Notes under the pieces: generated by a model
What the model saw: only the letters and a program-made list of their open reading frames with translations
Databases searched by the model: none
Told to the model about the DNA's origin: nothing
Assembly: GCA_022573895.1 (NCBI GenBank)
Contig: JACZTB010000017.1
Span: forward strand, 1 to 34,208
DNA length: 34,208 nucleotides
Direction: 5' to 3'
DNA from: Nitrososphaerota archaeon
Lineage (GTDB): Archaea; Thermoproteota; Nitrososphaeria; Nitrososphaerales; Nitrosopumilaceae
Shown here: piece by piece, positions 7,331-14,889 of the stretch
Numbering within the stretch: position 1 is the stretch's first letter
Layout: each line of letters opens with the position of its first letter
Translations under genes and position numbers: made by a program

Positions 7331-7372
7331 AATATTATTCATCTAATACATGTTAGATGTACCATTCAAGGT

Positions 7373-7819
7373 TCATTCTTCTAATTTACTTTCTTGAAAA
7401 ACATCAGAGCCATACCAACAGTATCTAAAGTAATCAAGACACCATTCATGAAACATTGGATCGTCTCCATAGAACATTTCACTTATGTCTGCTTCACCCT
7501 TACGGTTTGGAAATAAAACACAGGCTTCTTTTTCATTAAGAACAACAACAGTCAATACAGTATCCCTCATCTTTCTTTCAACCAAACCCTTTTCAATCAA
7601 TTTATCAAAACCAAGTTTTTGTAGCAGATCCTTTCTACCTTTGGGTATAACTGCAGATTTTGAGAAAATATAGTTGAATTGGATTCCTTCCTTTATTCTT
7701 TTGACAATAGGTTCTATTAGATCCAAAGGAACTTCGTAAAACGCCTCATAGACGTATTCATTTGCATTTTTGTAGATTGATTTCCACGTAGATTCTTTGA
7801 TTTCAAATGGTTGATCCAT
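7373..7819 (-). CDS. Regulator-type C-terminal domain lacking its DNA-binding head
   Basis: A 148-residue protein whose sequence (VPLDLIEPIVKRIKEG, SAVIPKGRKDLLQKLG, VLTVVVLNEKEACVLFP, then FHEWCLDYFRYCW) looks like the C-terminal ligand-sensing domain of archaeal winged-helix regulators of the FilR1/DUF1724 kind. Those proteins normally carry an HTH domain of some 80-100 residues in front, which is missing. Immediately upstream, in another frame, lies the N-terminal piece of a tyrosine recombinase. The simplest reading is a deletion that fused two genes. It may be a pseudogene or survive as a sensor domain. The family assignment is tentative. Confidence 0.45.
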   Translation of the reverse strand: MDQPFEIKESTWKSIYKNANEYVYEAFYEVPLDLIEPIVKRIKEGIQFNYIFSKSAVIPKGRKDLLQKLGFDKLIEKGLVERKMRDTVLTVVVLNEKEACVLFPNRKGEADISEMFYGDDPMFHEWCLDYFRYCWYGSDVFQESKLEE

Positions 7820-8022
7820 TCTTTTAGGAAGTTTTGGATTTGGTGTACAGGTACTTTGATGAATTCATCATAGCTTCTAAGATTATGAAATCTCATGAAT
7901 TCATTTAGTGATCTAACATAGTTTTCCAAAGTTTTTTCATTGTTAATTGCTGAAACAAAGTTATCCCATGCTTCATCTTTGAAGATTGGGTCTACTTTAC
8001 GCATGGTGTAGTATAGTTTCAA
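7717..8022 (-). pseudogene. Tyrosine recombinase (integrase), N-terminal fragment
   Basis: A 101-residue frame starting at 8022. Residues about 10-75 look like the SAM-like core-binding domain of a tyrosine recombinase: WDNFVSAINNEKTLENYVRSLNEFMRF, then VHQIQNFLKEWINHLKSK. The catalytic domain is absent. The last 34 codons overlap, in a different frame, the start of the regulator-like gene and look like random read-through. The fragment starts 28 bases inside the right copy of the 19-bp repeat, the place an integrase gene is expected in an integrated element. Confidence 0.55.
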
Positions 8023-8045
8023 ATGTACAAAAAGGTATCAATCGT

Positions 8046-8075
8046 ATGTCAAAAGTCGAAGCATTTGGGAATTAG
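8046..8075 (+). repeat. Right copy of the 19-bp repeat; relic of the reductase 3' end
   Basis: Bases 8050-8068 repeat 4592-4610 exactly. In frame they read SKVEAFGN-stop, matching the reductase ending TKVEAFGT-stop. This is a detached gene end, as expected for attR of an element inserted in the reductase gene. Confidence 0.6.
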
Positions 8076-8115
8076 ATCTAATATTAAATATTGTTGAAAA
8101 CAATGAAAACGTACT

Positions 8116-8910
8116 TTGGAAGAAGTACAATATTTGGATTGGAATGATTCAATTAATATTCTGAATAAGGCATATGAAGCAAATCTTTTTGTGCTCATTA
8201 TAGGACCAAAGGGAACTGGAAAGACGGCCTTGGTTAGAGATTTTGCAAAACACAAGAATGTGAATCTACAATCCATAAATTTCAGCCTTAGGACTAGAGA
8301 AAGTCATCTTATTGGCACAAAAACACTGACAGATGGAACTGTAAGTTTTGATGAAGGGATTTTGGTAAAATCAATGAAAGAGGGAGACATGCTTTACTTG
8401 GACGAAATTAATGCAGCTGAAGCAGATGTTTTACTCAGACTTGATGAAGCATTAGACGATAGACGACAAATTGGATTAAAGGAATCAACAGGGGAAGTGA
8501 TCAAAGCAAATGAAAATTGGTATGTAATTGCAACTATAAATCCATTAACACATACTGGAACAAAAGAACTCCCACCACAGATACTGAGTAGATTTCCAGT
8601 ACGAATTAAATTAGATTATCCACCAGAAAATATAGAATTAGAAATTATAAAAAGACATGTTTCTGGAGAACACGAATCAGAAATTATTCAAGCAATAAAA
8701 TTGGCAAATACTTTAAGGCAAGCTGCTGCAGTTGAAGAGTTATTTTATTCGCCTAGCTTAAGAGAAACTATTGCATTCGGAAAATTGTTAGATAAAGGAA
8801 TGTCTACAAAAGAAACAGTAAAGTTTGTTTTTGGAAACGTTTACACTCAATGGGGAAACATAGAATACCAAAAAGTAAGTGACATCATTACATCAATGTT
8901 TGGTAATTAA
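8116..8910 (+). CDS. MoxR-type AAA+ ATPase
   Basis: A 264-residue AAA+ ATPase starting with TTG. Walker A is GPKGTGKT (residues 30-37) and Walker B is MLYLDEIN near residues 92-99. A sensor-1 asparagine lies in VIATINPL, and an arginine finger candidate in PPQILSRFPVRI. The architecture is that of the MoxR/NorQ/CoxD branch, chaperone-like ATPases that act with a partner VWA protein to insert metal or cofactor or to activate a target enzyme. The partner is the next gene, starting one base after this stop codon. The client enzyme is not evident from the neighbourhood. Confidence 0.85.
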   Translation: MEEVQYLDWNDSINILNKAYEANLFVLIIGPKGTGKTALVRDFAKHKNVNLQSINFSLRTRESHLIGTKTLTDGTVSFDEGILVKSMKEGDMLYLDEINAAEADVLLRLDEALDDRRQIGLKESTGEVIKANENWYVIATINPLTHTGTKELPPQILSRFPVRIKLDYPPENIELEIIKRHVSGEHESEIIQAIKLANTLRQAAAVEELFYSPSLRETIAFGKLLDKGMSTKETVKFVFGNVYTQWGNIEYQKVSDIITSMFGN

Positions 8911-10473
8911 ATGCAAGAAATTCAATTTAAAAATGAATCCATAGTAGAGATTGCTACCTTTCTTGTAAGAAGATGGTCTGGAAAAGATAAGACGGTTATA
9001 GAAATTTCAGATAAGATGGAAACAAAAACACGACTTAGTGAAAATAAAGTAGTCTTAACACCGCTAGAAAAAAGAATTGGGGATAATTTTCAAAAATATC
9101 GTCAATTCAGAACGTCATTATGGTATGAAGCAATGAGAATAAAATTTTGTAAAAAAATTCTCAGTAATGATCATGCATTTGGATTTATTCTCAATACAAT
9201 GGAAACACAAAGAATTGAACAATTAGGTAGGAAAATTTGGAAAGGAATGGATGATGAAATAATCTTCAATTACGCCTACATGCTTGTAGCAAGACCTCAA
9301 CTTAACACAGTTTATGGGAAAGCAAGGATTGTAGAGGCATTTTATCAATATTTCATGTTTGGAGCAATTAAAGGAGAAATTCAATCTAGTCATTTTGAAA
9401 AAATAAAAAAAGCAACTGCATTTGCAAAAAAAATTGTTAACAAAGGTATTGATGAAAATTATGATACAGACTGGCTTGAAAAAAATGTAAGTGAGATCGT
9501 TAAGATTTTAGATATTGATTCGCTTCTTACAATACCAGTATCTCTACCCTTTATGAAAGCTGGAATGATATTGTCTGAAAAAGAACTGTTAAAGATTTTA
9601 AAAATAATTTCTAAAAACAAAGAGGGGGATTTTAGTTCAGTTGATTCTACAGCTGTACTAAGAGGAGATAATGTATATGATGAGTATAAGGTAATACTAG
9701 ACGAAAACAAAAAAATGGAAAATAAGGGATTAATCCCAGAAGCAATAGGAATTCAAATTCCATCTACAAAAAATGTTAATGAAACAGCAATCTATGATAT
9801 GAGTTTAATTAATGGATTGAAAATAAAATTTAAGGAATGGAAATATGGATGGAAAGAACAACACCAAAGATCTGGAGACGAATTTGATGAAGAAAGTTAC
9901 ATTGAAGGTCATGAACCATTTTTTATAGATGTAAACAAATCAATCAAAACCAAAATTGTAATCTTATTGGATCATTCATCAAGCATTGCATCAGATGCTT
10001 TAGAATACAAAAAAGCAACTCTAGCACTTTGTGAAGTTTTAGCTTATCTTAAAGTAAAATTTGCAGTATATGCATTTAGTACTCAAAATAGATCAATTGT
10101 TTGTTGGTCTATTAAACCAGATAATATTAAATGGAATAGCATTACTGCAAAACGATTAGCACAAATTATTGCCAATGGATCAACTCCACTAGCAGAGATA
10201 TATGATAAAATGTTTCCAATTTTACAATCAAAGAGACCAGATATTTTTTTGACATTAACAGATGGTGAACCGTCAGATCCTGATGCTGTTAGAAAAATGA
10301 CAAAATCATTCAAAAGATTAGGCATCAATATGGTGGCTTTGGGTTTTGGTCCAAATACAGTAAGAGCTACTACTATAGCAAATAACCTCAGGCATTTGGG
10401 ATATGAAAAAACCTTGGCTGTAAGTAGACTAAATGATATTCCAAGTAAAGTAATTAATATCTTAAAAGTGTAA
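8911..10473 (+). CDS. VWA-domain partner of the MoxR ATPase (CoxE/NorD-like)
   Basis: A 520-residue protein. The C-terminal third is a von Willebrand A domain with the MIDAS motif DxSxS in LLDHSSSIA (D354, S356, S358) and the later TLTDGEPSD metal-site loop near residue 450. The N-terminal 340 residues are helical, charged and not assignable to a named domain. VWA proteins of this type pair with MoxR ATPases and bind the client through the metal site. The abutting stop and start codons with the ATPase gene show one operon. In other organisms such pairs mature nitric-oxide reductase, CO dehydrogenase or cobaltochelatase; none of these clients is visible here. Confidence 0.8.
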   Translation: MQEIQFKNESIVEIATFLVRRWSGKDKTVIEISDKMETKTRLSENKVVLTPLEKRIGDNFQKYRQFRTSLWYEAMRIKFCKKILSNDHAFGFILNTMETQRIEQLGRKIWKGMDDEIIFNYAYMLVARPQLNTVYGKARIVEAFYQYFMFGAIKGEIQSSHFEKIKKATAFAKKIVNKGIDENYDTDWLEKNVSEIVKILDIDSLLTIPVSLPFMKAGMILSEKELLKILKIISKNKEGDFSSVDSTAVLRGDNVYDEYKVILDENKKMENKGLIPEAIGIQIPSTKNVNETAIYDMSLINGLKIKFKEWKYGWKEQHQRSGDEFDEESYIEGHEPFFIDVNKSIKTKIVILLDHSSSIASDALEYKKATLALCEVLAYLKVKFAVYAFSTQNRSIVCWSIKPDNIKWNSITAKRLAQIIANGSTPLAEIYDKMFPILQSKRPDIFLTLTDGEPSDPDAVRKMTKSFKRLGINMVALGFGPNTVRATTIANNLRHLGYEKTLAVSRLNDIPSKVINILKV

Positions 10474-10507
10474 ATTTAAAGAATCAAAAACAAATTTTTT
10501 AAGATGA

Positions 10508-10984
10508 TTGGAAACAAAGAAGATTATCTTGAAATGTCTTTCAATATCTCAACCATTTGCAGATTTAATAATTTCAGGTAAAAAAATTATTGAATTGAGA
10601 AAATGGAATACAAATTTCCGTGGAGAATTTTTGATCCATGCTCCAATTAAAATAAGAACTGAAGATTGTAAGAGATTAAAAATAAATCAAAAATTAGTTA
10701 CAGGTGCAATTATTGGTAAAGCAGAACTTTATAATGTAAAAAAATATAATTCAAACAAGGAAATAAAAGCAGATCAAAAATTTCATTTAGCCTCAAAAAA
10801 TTTTTATGATAGAACTTTTGGATTTATGTTAAAAAATGCAAAATCATTTAGAATTTCAATTCCATATAAGGGTCAATTAGGATTCTTTGATGTAGATTTA
10901 CCTAAAACAAAAATCAAAAACAATGAGATGGTAACAGATATCATTGATGAAGAATATCGTTATCAGTGGATAGGACGCCATTAG
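10508..10984 (+). CDS. ASCH/PUA-like domain protein
   Basis: A 158-residue protein starting with TTG. The opening (ILKCLSISQPFADLIISGKK, then IIELRKWNTNFRGEFLIHA) is the diagnostic start of an ASCH domain, a PUA-like fold that binds RNA or modified nucleotides. Around 100 further residues complete the beta-barrel (VTGAIIGKAELYNVKKY). Some family members cleave or demodify nucleotides; most are uncharacterised. The gene follows the VWA gene by 34 bases on the same strand and may be co-transcribed. Confidence 0.7.
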   Translation: METKKIILKCLSISQPFADLIISGKKIIELRKWNTNFRGEFLIHAPIKIRTEDCKRLKINQKLVTGAIIGKAELYNVKKYNSNKEIKADQKFHLASKNFYDRTFGFMLKNAKSFRISIPYKGQLGFFDVDLPKTKIKNNEMVTDIIDEEYRYQWIGRH

Positions 10985-11009
10985 ACTAACTCGAATTTTT
11001 AGGATAAAG

Positions 11010-11231
11010 TTGACTAAAGATATCTTTGAAAAAGAAAAGATCAATCTGACTCCTGAAGCAGGGTTTGATTTAGTTGGAATTGATTATTTTGCAGACTCTG
11101 GAAATCAATTGTACCTAGTTAAGCATTTTGAGATATATCAAGATGCTTTGAACGCCAGAAAAGAGAGGAAAAATCCAAATGAATATTTTATTTTGTATAA
11201 AGGGGTTGGGGGAGAATTTTTTTATAGATAA
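11010..11231 (+). CDS. Conserved-looking 73-residue protein, unknown function
   Basis: A small soluble protein starting with TTG (TKDIFEKEKINLTPEAGFDLVG). It has a strand-rich middle (QLYLVKHFEIYQDALNARKER) and ends in EYFILYKGVGGEFFYR. There is no membrane segment, no cysteine pair and no motif I can name. It lies 25 bases after the ASCH gene on the same strand. Codon usage and a non-repetitive composition make it a believable gene, but only its position hints at a link to the ASCH and nuclease-like genes. Confidence 0.5.
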   Translation: MTKDIFEKEKINLTPEAGFDLVGIDYFADSGNQLYLVKHFEIYQDALNARKERKNPNEYFILYKGVGGEFFYR

Positions 11232-11301
11232 ATCAGAAAAATAGTTTGACTTTACTAAATTTCACAAACTCTCTTATCATCAAGTTAAAAATTCCAGAAT
11301 T

Positions 11302-11886
11302 ATGGTAAATGAAACAGATGAATTGATTGATACCATATACAAAAAGGAGAGTCCAATTCATTCTGATCATAATTCTAAACGAATTATTCGTAAAAGCCCA
11401 ATGGCGAAATATCAAATTTTTGACGAGTCAGAATTTACTCGTGGAAGAGAGGTCTTAGGCAATCTAATTGTTCATGGAATGATAGCCTCAGGTGGAACCG
11501 ATATAGATTGGCTTATTGAACACAGGGGAGGTTTTGTAATCTTGGAGTTCAAGGGATTTCATAATGATAAGATCAACATTCCAAAAGGCCAAATGATAGC
11601 ATATGAAAAATTACATGAAAAGTTGAACCAATCAACAAAATGTTTTCTTTACATTGTAGGATGTGATGACATTGATTTTTCAAATCCAGATTCAACAATA
11701 TGGATTTTTGAGATGGCTCAGTGGAAATCAGGAGCGATTCCAAAAAATACCAACGATATTTATGGTAAAGATTCAGGTAGGCAAAACAGATTCATAGTTT
11801 ATCGTGAATATATGGAAGAAATTAGTGTAGAGAAACTTAGAGATATAGTTGATTCTCATTGGAAAGAATTTGAAATAATTATGTAG
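11302..11886 (+). CDS. Candidate PD-(D/E)XK-type nuclease
   Basis: A 194-residue protein with the residue order of a RecB-like PD-(D/E)XK nuclease. An acidic residue lies in GGTDIDWLIE (D67/D69), then EFK in FVILEFKG (E82, K84), then QMIAY (Q97 and Y101), which matches the QxxxY motif of the RecB/AddB/Cas4 branch. A metal-dependent DNA or RNA cleavage activity is inferred from these positions; no named family is recognised. The last eight bases overlap the end of the convergent membrane-protein gene. Substituting one of these residues in a homologue alignment would weaken the call. Confidence 0.5.
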   Translation: MVNETDELIDTIYKKESPIHSDHNSKRIIRKSPMAKYQIFDESEFTRGREVLGNLIVHGMIASGGTDIDWLIEHRGGFVILEFKGFHNDKINIPKGQMIAYEKLHEKLNQSTKCFLYIVGCDDIDFSNPDSTIWIFEMAQWKSGAIPKNTNDIYGKDSGRQNRFIVYREYMEEISVEKLRDIVDSHWKEFEIIM

Positions 11887-12571
11887 TAAATGAAAATGTG
11901 TTAGATTTCATTTCTACACCATTATCTACGTTGATTGTATAAGTACCAGAATTTTCCCATCCTGGACCTCCAGCAATAGCTAATGTTGAATATCTTCCAT
12001 CACTTTTTAGAGAAACTTGTTCTGTCCATACAAGTTCTTTGTTTTTATTTTCAATTGAGAGATTCACAGTTCTAGAAGTGTCAGACATGCCACTTATTGA
12101 AATAATATCTTTTTTGTTATATGATGACAAATCAGTTTGAATTGATAATGTATCTGAAATTGAATTAGTTGGTGTTTGGGTTACATCAGAAATACCACTA
12201 AATGAAGCAGCTACTGCAATAATTATTACCAAAGCAACACCACCAATGCCTAATATTAATTTGGAATTTTTTAAATTAGAAGATGATTTTCGAGGAGGAG
12301 GAGGTTGAAATCTTGGAATTTTTTTAACAGGTGGAGTTTCTGGGATAACAATATCTGGAACTGTTAGTTCTTCTTCAATAGATGTTTGGGTTTGAACAAC
12401 CTCTGGTCTTCTTCCTAGATATTTTTCTGCTAATTTTCTAACATAATTTCTCTCATAATTGCTAATGACTTCATCGTTTTCACACGCCCTACAAATTTGC
12501 TTTAAAATTCTGTCATCTCCAAAGTCCTTGTCTAAAAGAGCCCTTACATCATCAAGCAATGAATTAGTCAT
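11879..12571 (-). CDS. Single-span membrane protein with exposed beta domain, unknown function
   Basis: A 230-residue protein. The N-terminal 55 residues are soluble and helical, with a CRACENDEVIS segment. Then come a proline-rich linker (PPPPRKSSS near 95) and one transmembrane helix (LILGIGGVALVIIIAVAAS, about residues 104-123). The C-terminal 105 residues are rich in S, T and N with alternating strands and look like an Ig-like outward-facing domain, ending GVEMKSNTFSFTT. The topology suggests a link between the cytoplasm and the cell surface. No enzyme motif is visible. Confidence 0.6.
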   Translation of the reverse strand: MTNSLLDDVRALLDKDFGDDRILKQICRACENDEVISNYERNYVRKLAEKYLGRRPEVVQTQTSIEEELTVPDIVIPETPPVKKIPRFQPPPPRKSSSNLKNSKLILGIGGVALVIIIAVAASFSGISDVTQTPTNSISDTLSIQTDLSSYNKKDIISISGMSDTSRTVNLSIENKNKELVWTEQVSLKSDGRYSTLAIAGGPGWENSGTYTINVDNGVEMKSNTFSFTT

Positions 12572-12674
12572 GTGTGTTTTCTCTCCTTTAATTATTTATG
12601 AATACCTTGTTTAAGATTACTAATGATTTCTTTTTAAGAAAAAACGGGTTTAACTCAATTTTCTGAACGAATTG

Positions 12675-12857
12675 TCAAATATATTTTGAATAGGTTTTTT
12701 GTGCTTGTATAATGACTGTTCGGATGTAATCTTTTGCAGTAGAATCAGATACACCCATTTGTTTGGCTCTTTGATAGAGATCATTTTCTTTAGGGTTGAG
12801 CAAATAATACTTCAAAAGATAGTTTAGTCTATGAGATCTTTTTTCATCACTTTTCAT
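12675..12857 (-). CDS. Small helix-turn-helix protein
   Basis: A 60-residue protein consisting almost only of a helical DNA-binding pattern: RLNYLLKYYLLNPKENDLYQ, then RAKQMGVSDSTAKDYIRTVI, in which GVSDSTAKDYI is a typical turn and recognition helix. It resembles sigma-like or Lrp-type HTH modules without an effector domain. It is divergent from the P-II gene, with a 27-base palindrome in the shared promoter region that would suit autoregulation and control of the P-II gene. Confidence 0.6.
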   Translation of the reverse strand: MKSDEKRSHRLNYLLKYYLLNPKENDLYQRAKQMGVSDSTAKDYIRTVIIQAQKTYSKYI

Positions 12858-12896
12858 AATCTTCCTTTTTTTCTATACTAAAAAGGTCAGAGAATA

Positions 12897-12923
12897 ATAC
12901 AATAACTAATTACTCTATTGTAT
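12897..12923. promoter_or_regulatory. Palindromic operator candidate between HTH and P-II genes
   Basis: Perfect 8-bp arms ATACAATA (12897-12904) and TATTGTAT (12916-12923) are separated by 11 bases. The site sits 40 bases before the HTH gene and 54 bases before the P-II gene. The arms are centred about two helical turns apart, as for a dimeric HTH protein. Confidence 0.45.
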
Positions 12924-12976
12924 CATAAAATTAGAATAAAAACATATGATCTTTTTTAAACAATAGTAAAAAAGAA

Positions 12977-13324
12977 ATGAAAATGAAACGAATTGAAGCA
13001 ACCGTACAAACAGAAAAGGTATCTGCGGTTTCTGAGGCAATTAAAGATAAGGTAGGAGGTTTTACCATATTAGATGGAGATGGACGCGGTTCTGGAAAAA
13101 GACATACTATTAGATCAGGAAGAGGAACAGGAACCATTGAGGCTGAATACAATAAGGTTTCAACTGTAACTACAATAGTAGAAGACGATAAAGTTGAATC
13201 AATAATCTCAGCAATTGCAGATGCTGCGGGTACTGGAAAAAGTGGAGATGGAATTATAGTTGTATCCAATCTCGAGAGCGTGATGAATATCGCATCGAAA
13301 AAGAGTGGTTCTGAAGCCCTCTAA
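12977..13324 (+). CDS. P-II family (GlnB/GlnK-like) signalling protein
   Basis: A 115-residue protein with the P-II fold: the start MKRIEATVQTEKVSAVSEAI, a T-loop region around SGKRHTIRSGRGTGTIEAEY, and the B-loop nucleotide site GTGKSGDGIIVV. P-II proteins sense ATP/ADP and 2-oxoglutarate and bind ammonium transporters or nitrogen-assimilation enzymes, a natural need in an ammonia oxidiser. The T-loop lacks the usual uridylylated tyrosine context. No ammonium transporter gene adjoins it. A second ATG at 12983 gives the more typical start, and the TTTTTTAAA box at 12950-12958 is better spaced for it. Confidence 0.85.
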   Translation: MKMKRIEATVQTEKVSAVSEAIKDKVGGFTILDGDGRGSGKRHTIRSGRGTGTIEAEYNKVSTVTTIVEDDKVESIISAIADAAGTGKSGDGIIVVSNLESVMNIASKKSGSEAL

Positions 13325-13377
13325 TCATTTTATTTTATCAAATTAAAGAACACATAATCATTTGATTAATACTACTA

Positions 13378-13440
13378 AGAGGAGTGACTATTTCCTCTCA
13401 GTGTGTTATCCCTTTGGGGGACATATTTTTTGAAGGGATA
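13378..13440. terminator. Two consecutive hairpins between convergent genes
   Basis: Hairpin one has arms AGAGGA (13378-13383) and TCCTCT (13393-13398). Hairpin two has arms TATCCCTT (13407-13414) and AAGGGATA (13433-13440) with an 18-base loop. They lie between the convergent ends of the P-II and AsnC-domain genes, so a two-way terminator is likely. A small structured RNA is the alternative. Confidence 0.4.
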
Positions 13441-13485
13441 ATATTATGTTACAATCTGAGTATAAAAGCAAAGGATTTTGAAGAA

Positions 13486-13725
13486 TTATTCTTGTCCTTC
13501 AATTCCCATTAATGTCAGAGTTGATCTGATTTTTGGAATTTTTCTTATCTTCCAAGTAATAGTCTCACGTAGTGCCTCTACTTTGTCTGATTTTACTTTA
13601 GCCAAGATATCATATGCACCAAATGTACCATGTACTTCAGCAACTCCTTCAATTGATTTTAGTTCCGATATTACTGCTTCTTCAGAACCTAGCTCACAGT
13701 TTATGAGAACATAAGCTGTTGCCAA
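13486..13725 (-). CDS. Stand-alone Lrp/AsnC ligand-binding (RAM) domain
   Basis: A 79-residue protein equal to the effector domain of Lrp/AsnC regulators without the HTH: TAYVLINCELGSEEAVISEL, a GVAEVHGTFGAYDILAKV core, then RETITWKIRKIPKIRSTLTL. Such single-domain proteins form octamer-like rings, bind amino acids and modulate full-length Lrp proteins. It is convergent with the P-II gene. Its strand and the 140-base gap to the dihydrouridine synthase upstream suggest its own promoter. Confidence 0.8.
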   Translation of the reverse strand: MATAYVLINCELGSEEAVISELKSIEGVAEVHGTFGAYDILAKVKSDKVEALRETITWKIRKIPKIRSTLTLMGIEGQE

Positions 13726-13865
13726 TTATGACTCAATTCCTATTTTCATACATAAAATGCCATCTTGAAATATATAAGAATAGTCTAGTTTGCTTAAAAA
13801 TTCAATGTCAATTTTGATTAAATCATAAACAAATGTAAAGTCATATGCAACAATTTAATAAATTT

Positions 13866-14828
13866 CTAAGATGAGGTATATGCATCATTCATAATTTTTT
13901 CAAGTTCTTCAATATTTTTTGAAAAAGTAATTTTTGAACGTAATTTAGATCCTCCTTTCATGCCTTTTGTAAATCGGATTGCTTGACTCTTGATATTAGT
14001 AAATTTGATTTTGTATTGATTTGTAAGATGCAAATAATCAAAAAATGAATCCAATCTGTCTTTGAAAGAGTATTCATTGTAAGAGTTAGTTTTAAGATAG
14101 TCGTTTATTTGTTCGAATAAGAATGGGTTTCCCATTGCGCCACGACCAATCATCACATAATCACAACCAGTCTCATCAAGCATAGTTTTAGCATCTTCAG
14201 GAGTTACAATATCTCCATTTCCAACAATTGGAATGTTTGATATTTCTTTGAGTTCTTTAATCATCGCCCAATCTGCATTTCCAGAATAACCTTGACTAAC
14301 GGTTCTGGGATGAAGAGTAATCATCTGAATTCCTTCATCTTCTGCAATTTCAGCAATTTCCCTAAATAGAAATTTACTAGCATCTGTTACCCCAGAGCGA
14401 ATTTTCAGGGTTACAGGTTTTTTTACAGCATTAACAAGAGTGCTAAATATTTGTTGAGTTAGATTAACTTCTTGTAGAAGTGCACCACCTGCCATTTGTT
14501 GAGTAATATGTGGTGCAGGACATCCCATATTATAGTCAATAATATCAAAATAAGGCTCTACAATCTTTGCAGCTTTTTCTAATGCAAAAAGATCAGAACC
14601 AAATAACTGAACTGAAATAGGACGTTCTTGTTCTGAATATTCAATAAATTCTTGTATTGTTTTAGTATTTTCTTCAAGTTGTTTTTCTTTTGCAATAATA
14701 CTATGAATATTAGTAAATTCAGTAACAACAAGTCCGGCTCCCCTTTGCTTACATTGTAATCGAAGTGCAGGATCACTCACTCCTGCCATAGGAGCAAAAA
14801 ATGCTCTACTAGAAAATTTTGGAAGCAT
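13866..14828 (-). CDS. dus: tRNA-dihydrouridine synthase
   Basis: A 320-residue FMN-dependent TIM-barrel enzyme. The opening FFAPMAGVSDPALR, the catalytic cysteine in YNMGCPAPHI (C103), the phosphate- and FMN-binding VTLKIRSGV and TLHPRTVSQGYSGNADW, and the GNGDIVTPEDA and MIGRGAMGNPF loops are all present. It reduces uridines to dihydrouridine, mainly in tRNA D-loops. The length is normal, and the C-terminal helical tRNA-binding domain is present (residues about 235-320). It adds to the set of tRNA-modification genes in this window. Confidence 0.9.
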   Translation of the reverse strand: MLPKFSSRAFFAPMAGVSDPALRLQCKQRGAGLVVTEFTNIHSIIAKEKQLEENTKTIQEFIEYSEQERPISVQLFGSDLFALEKAAKIVEPYFDIIDYNMGCPAPHITQQMAGGALLQEVNLTQQIFSTLVNAVKKPVTLKIRSGVTDASKFLFREIAEIAEDEGIQMITLHPRTVSQGYSGNADWAMIKELKEISNIPIVGNGDIVTPEDAKTMLDETGCDYVMIGRGAMGNPFLFEQINDYLKTNSYNEYSFKDRLDSFFDYLHLTNQYKIKFTNIKSQAIRFTKGMKGGSKLRSKITFSKNIEELEKIMNDAYTSS

Positions 14829-14889
14829 GAGATAATTTTACAACTTGAATATATTTACCATATCAAAAATTTGTACAAAAAAGTTTGTG

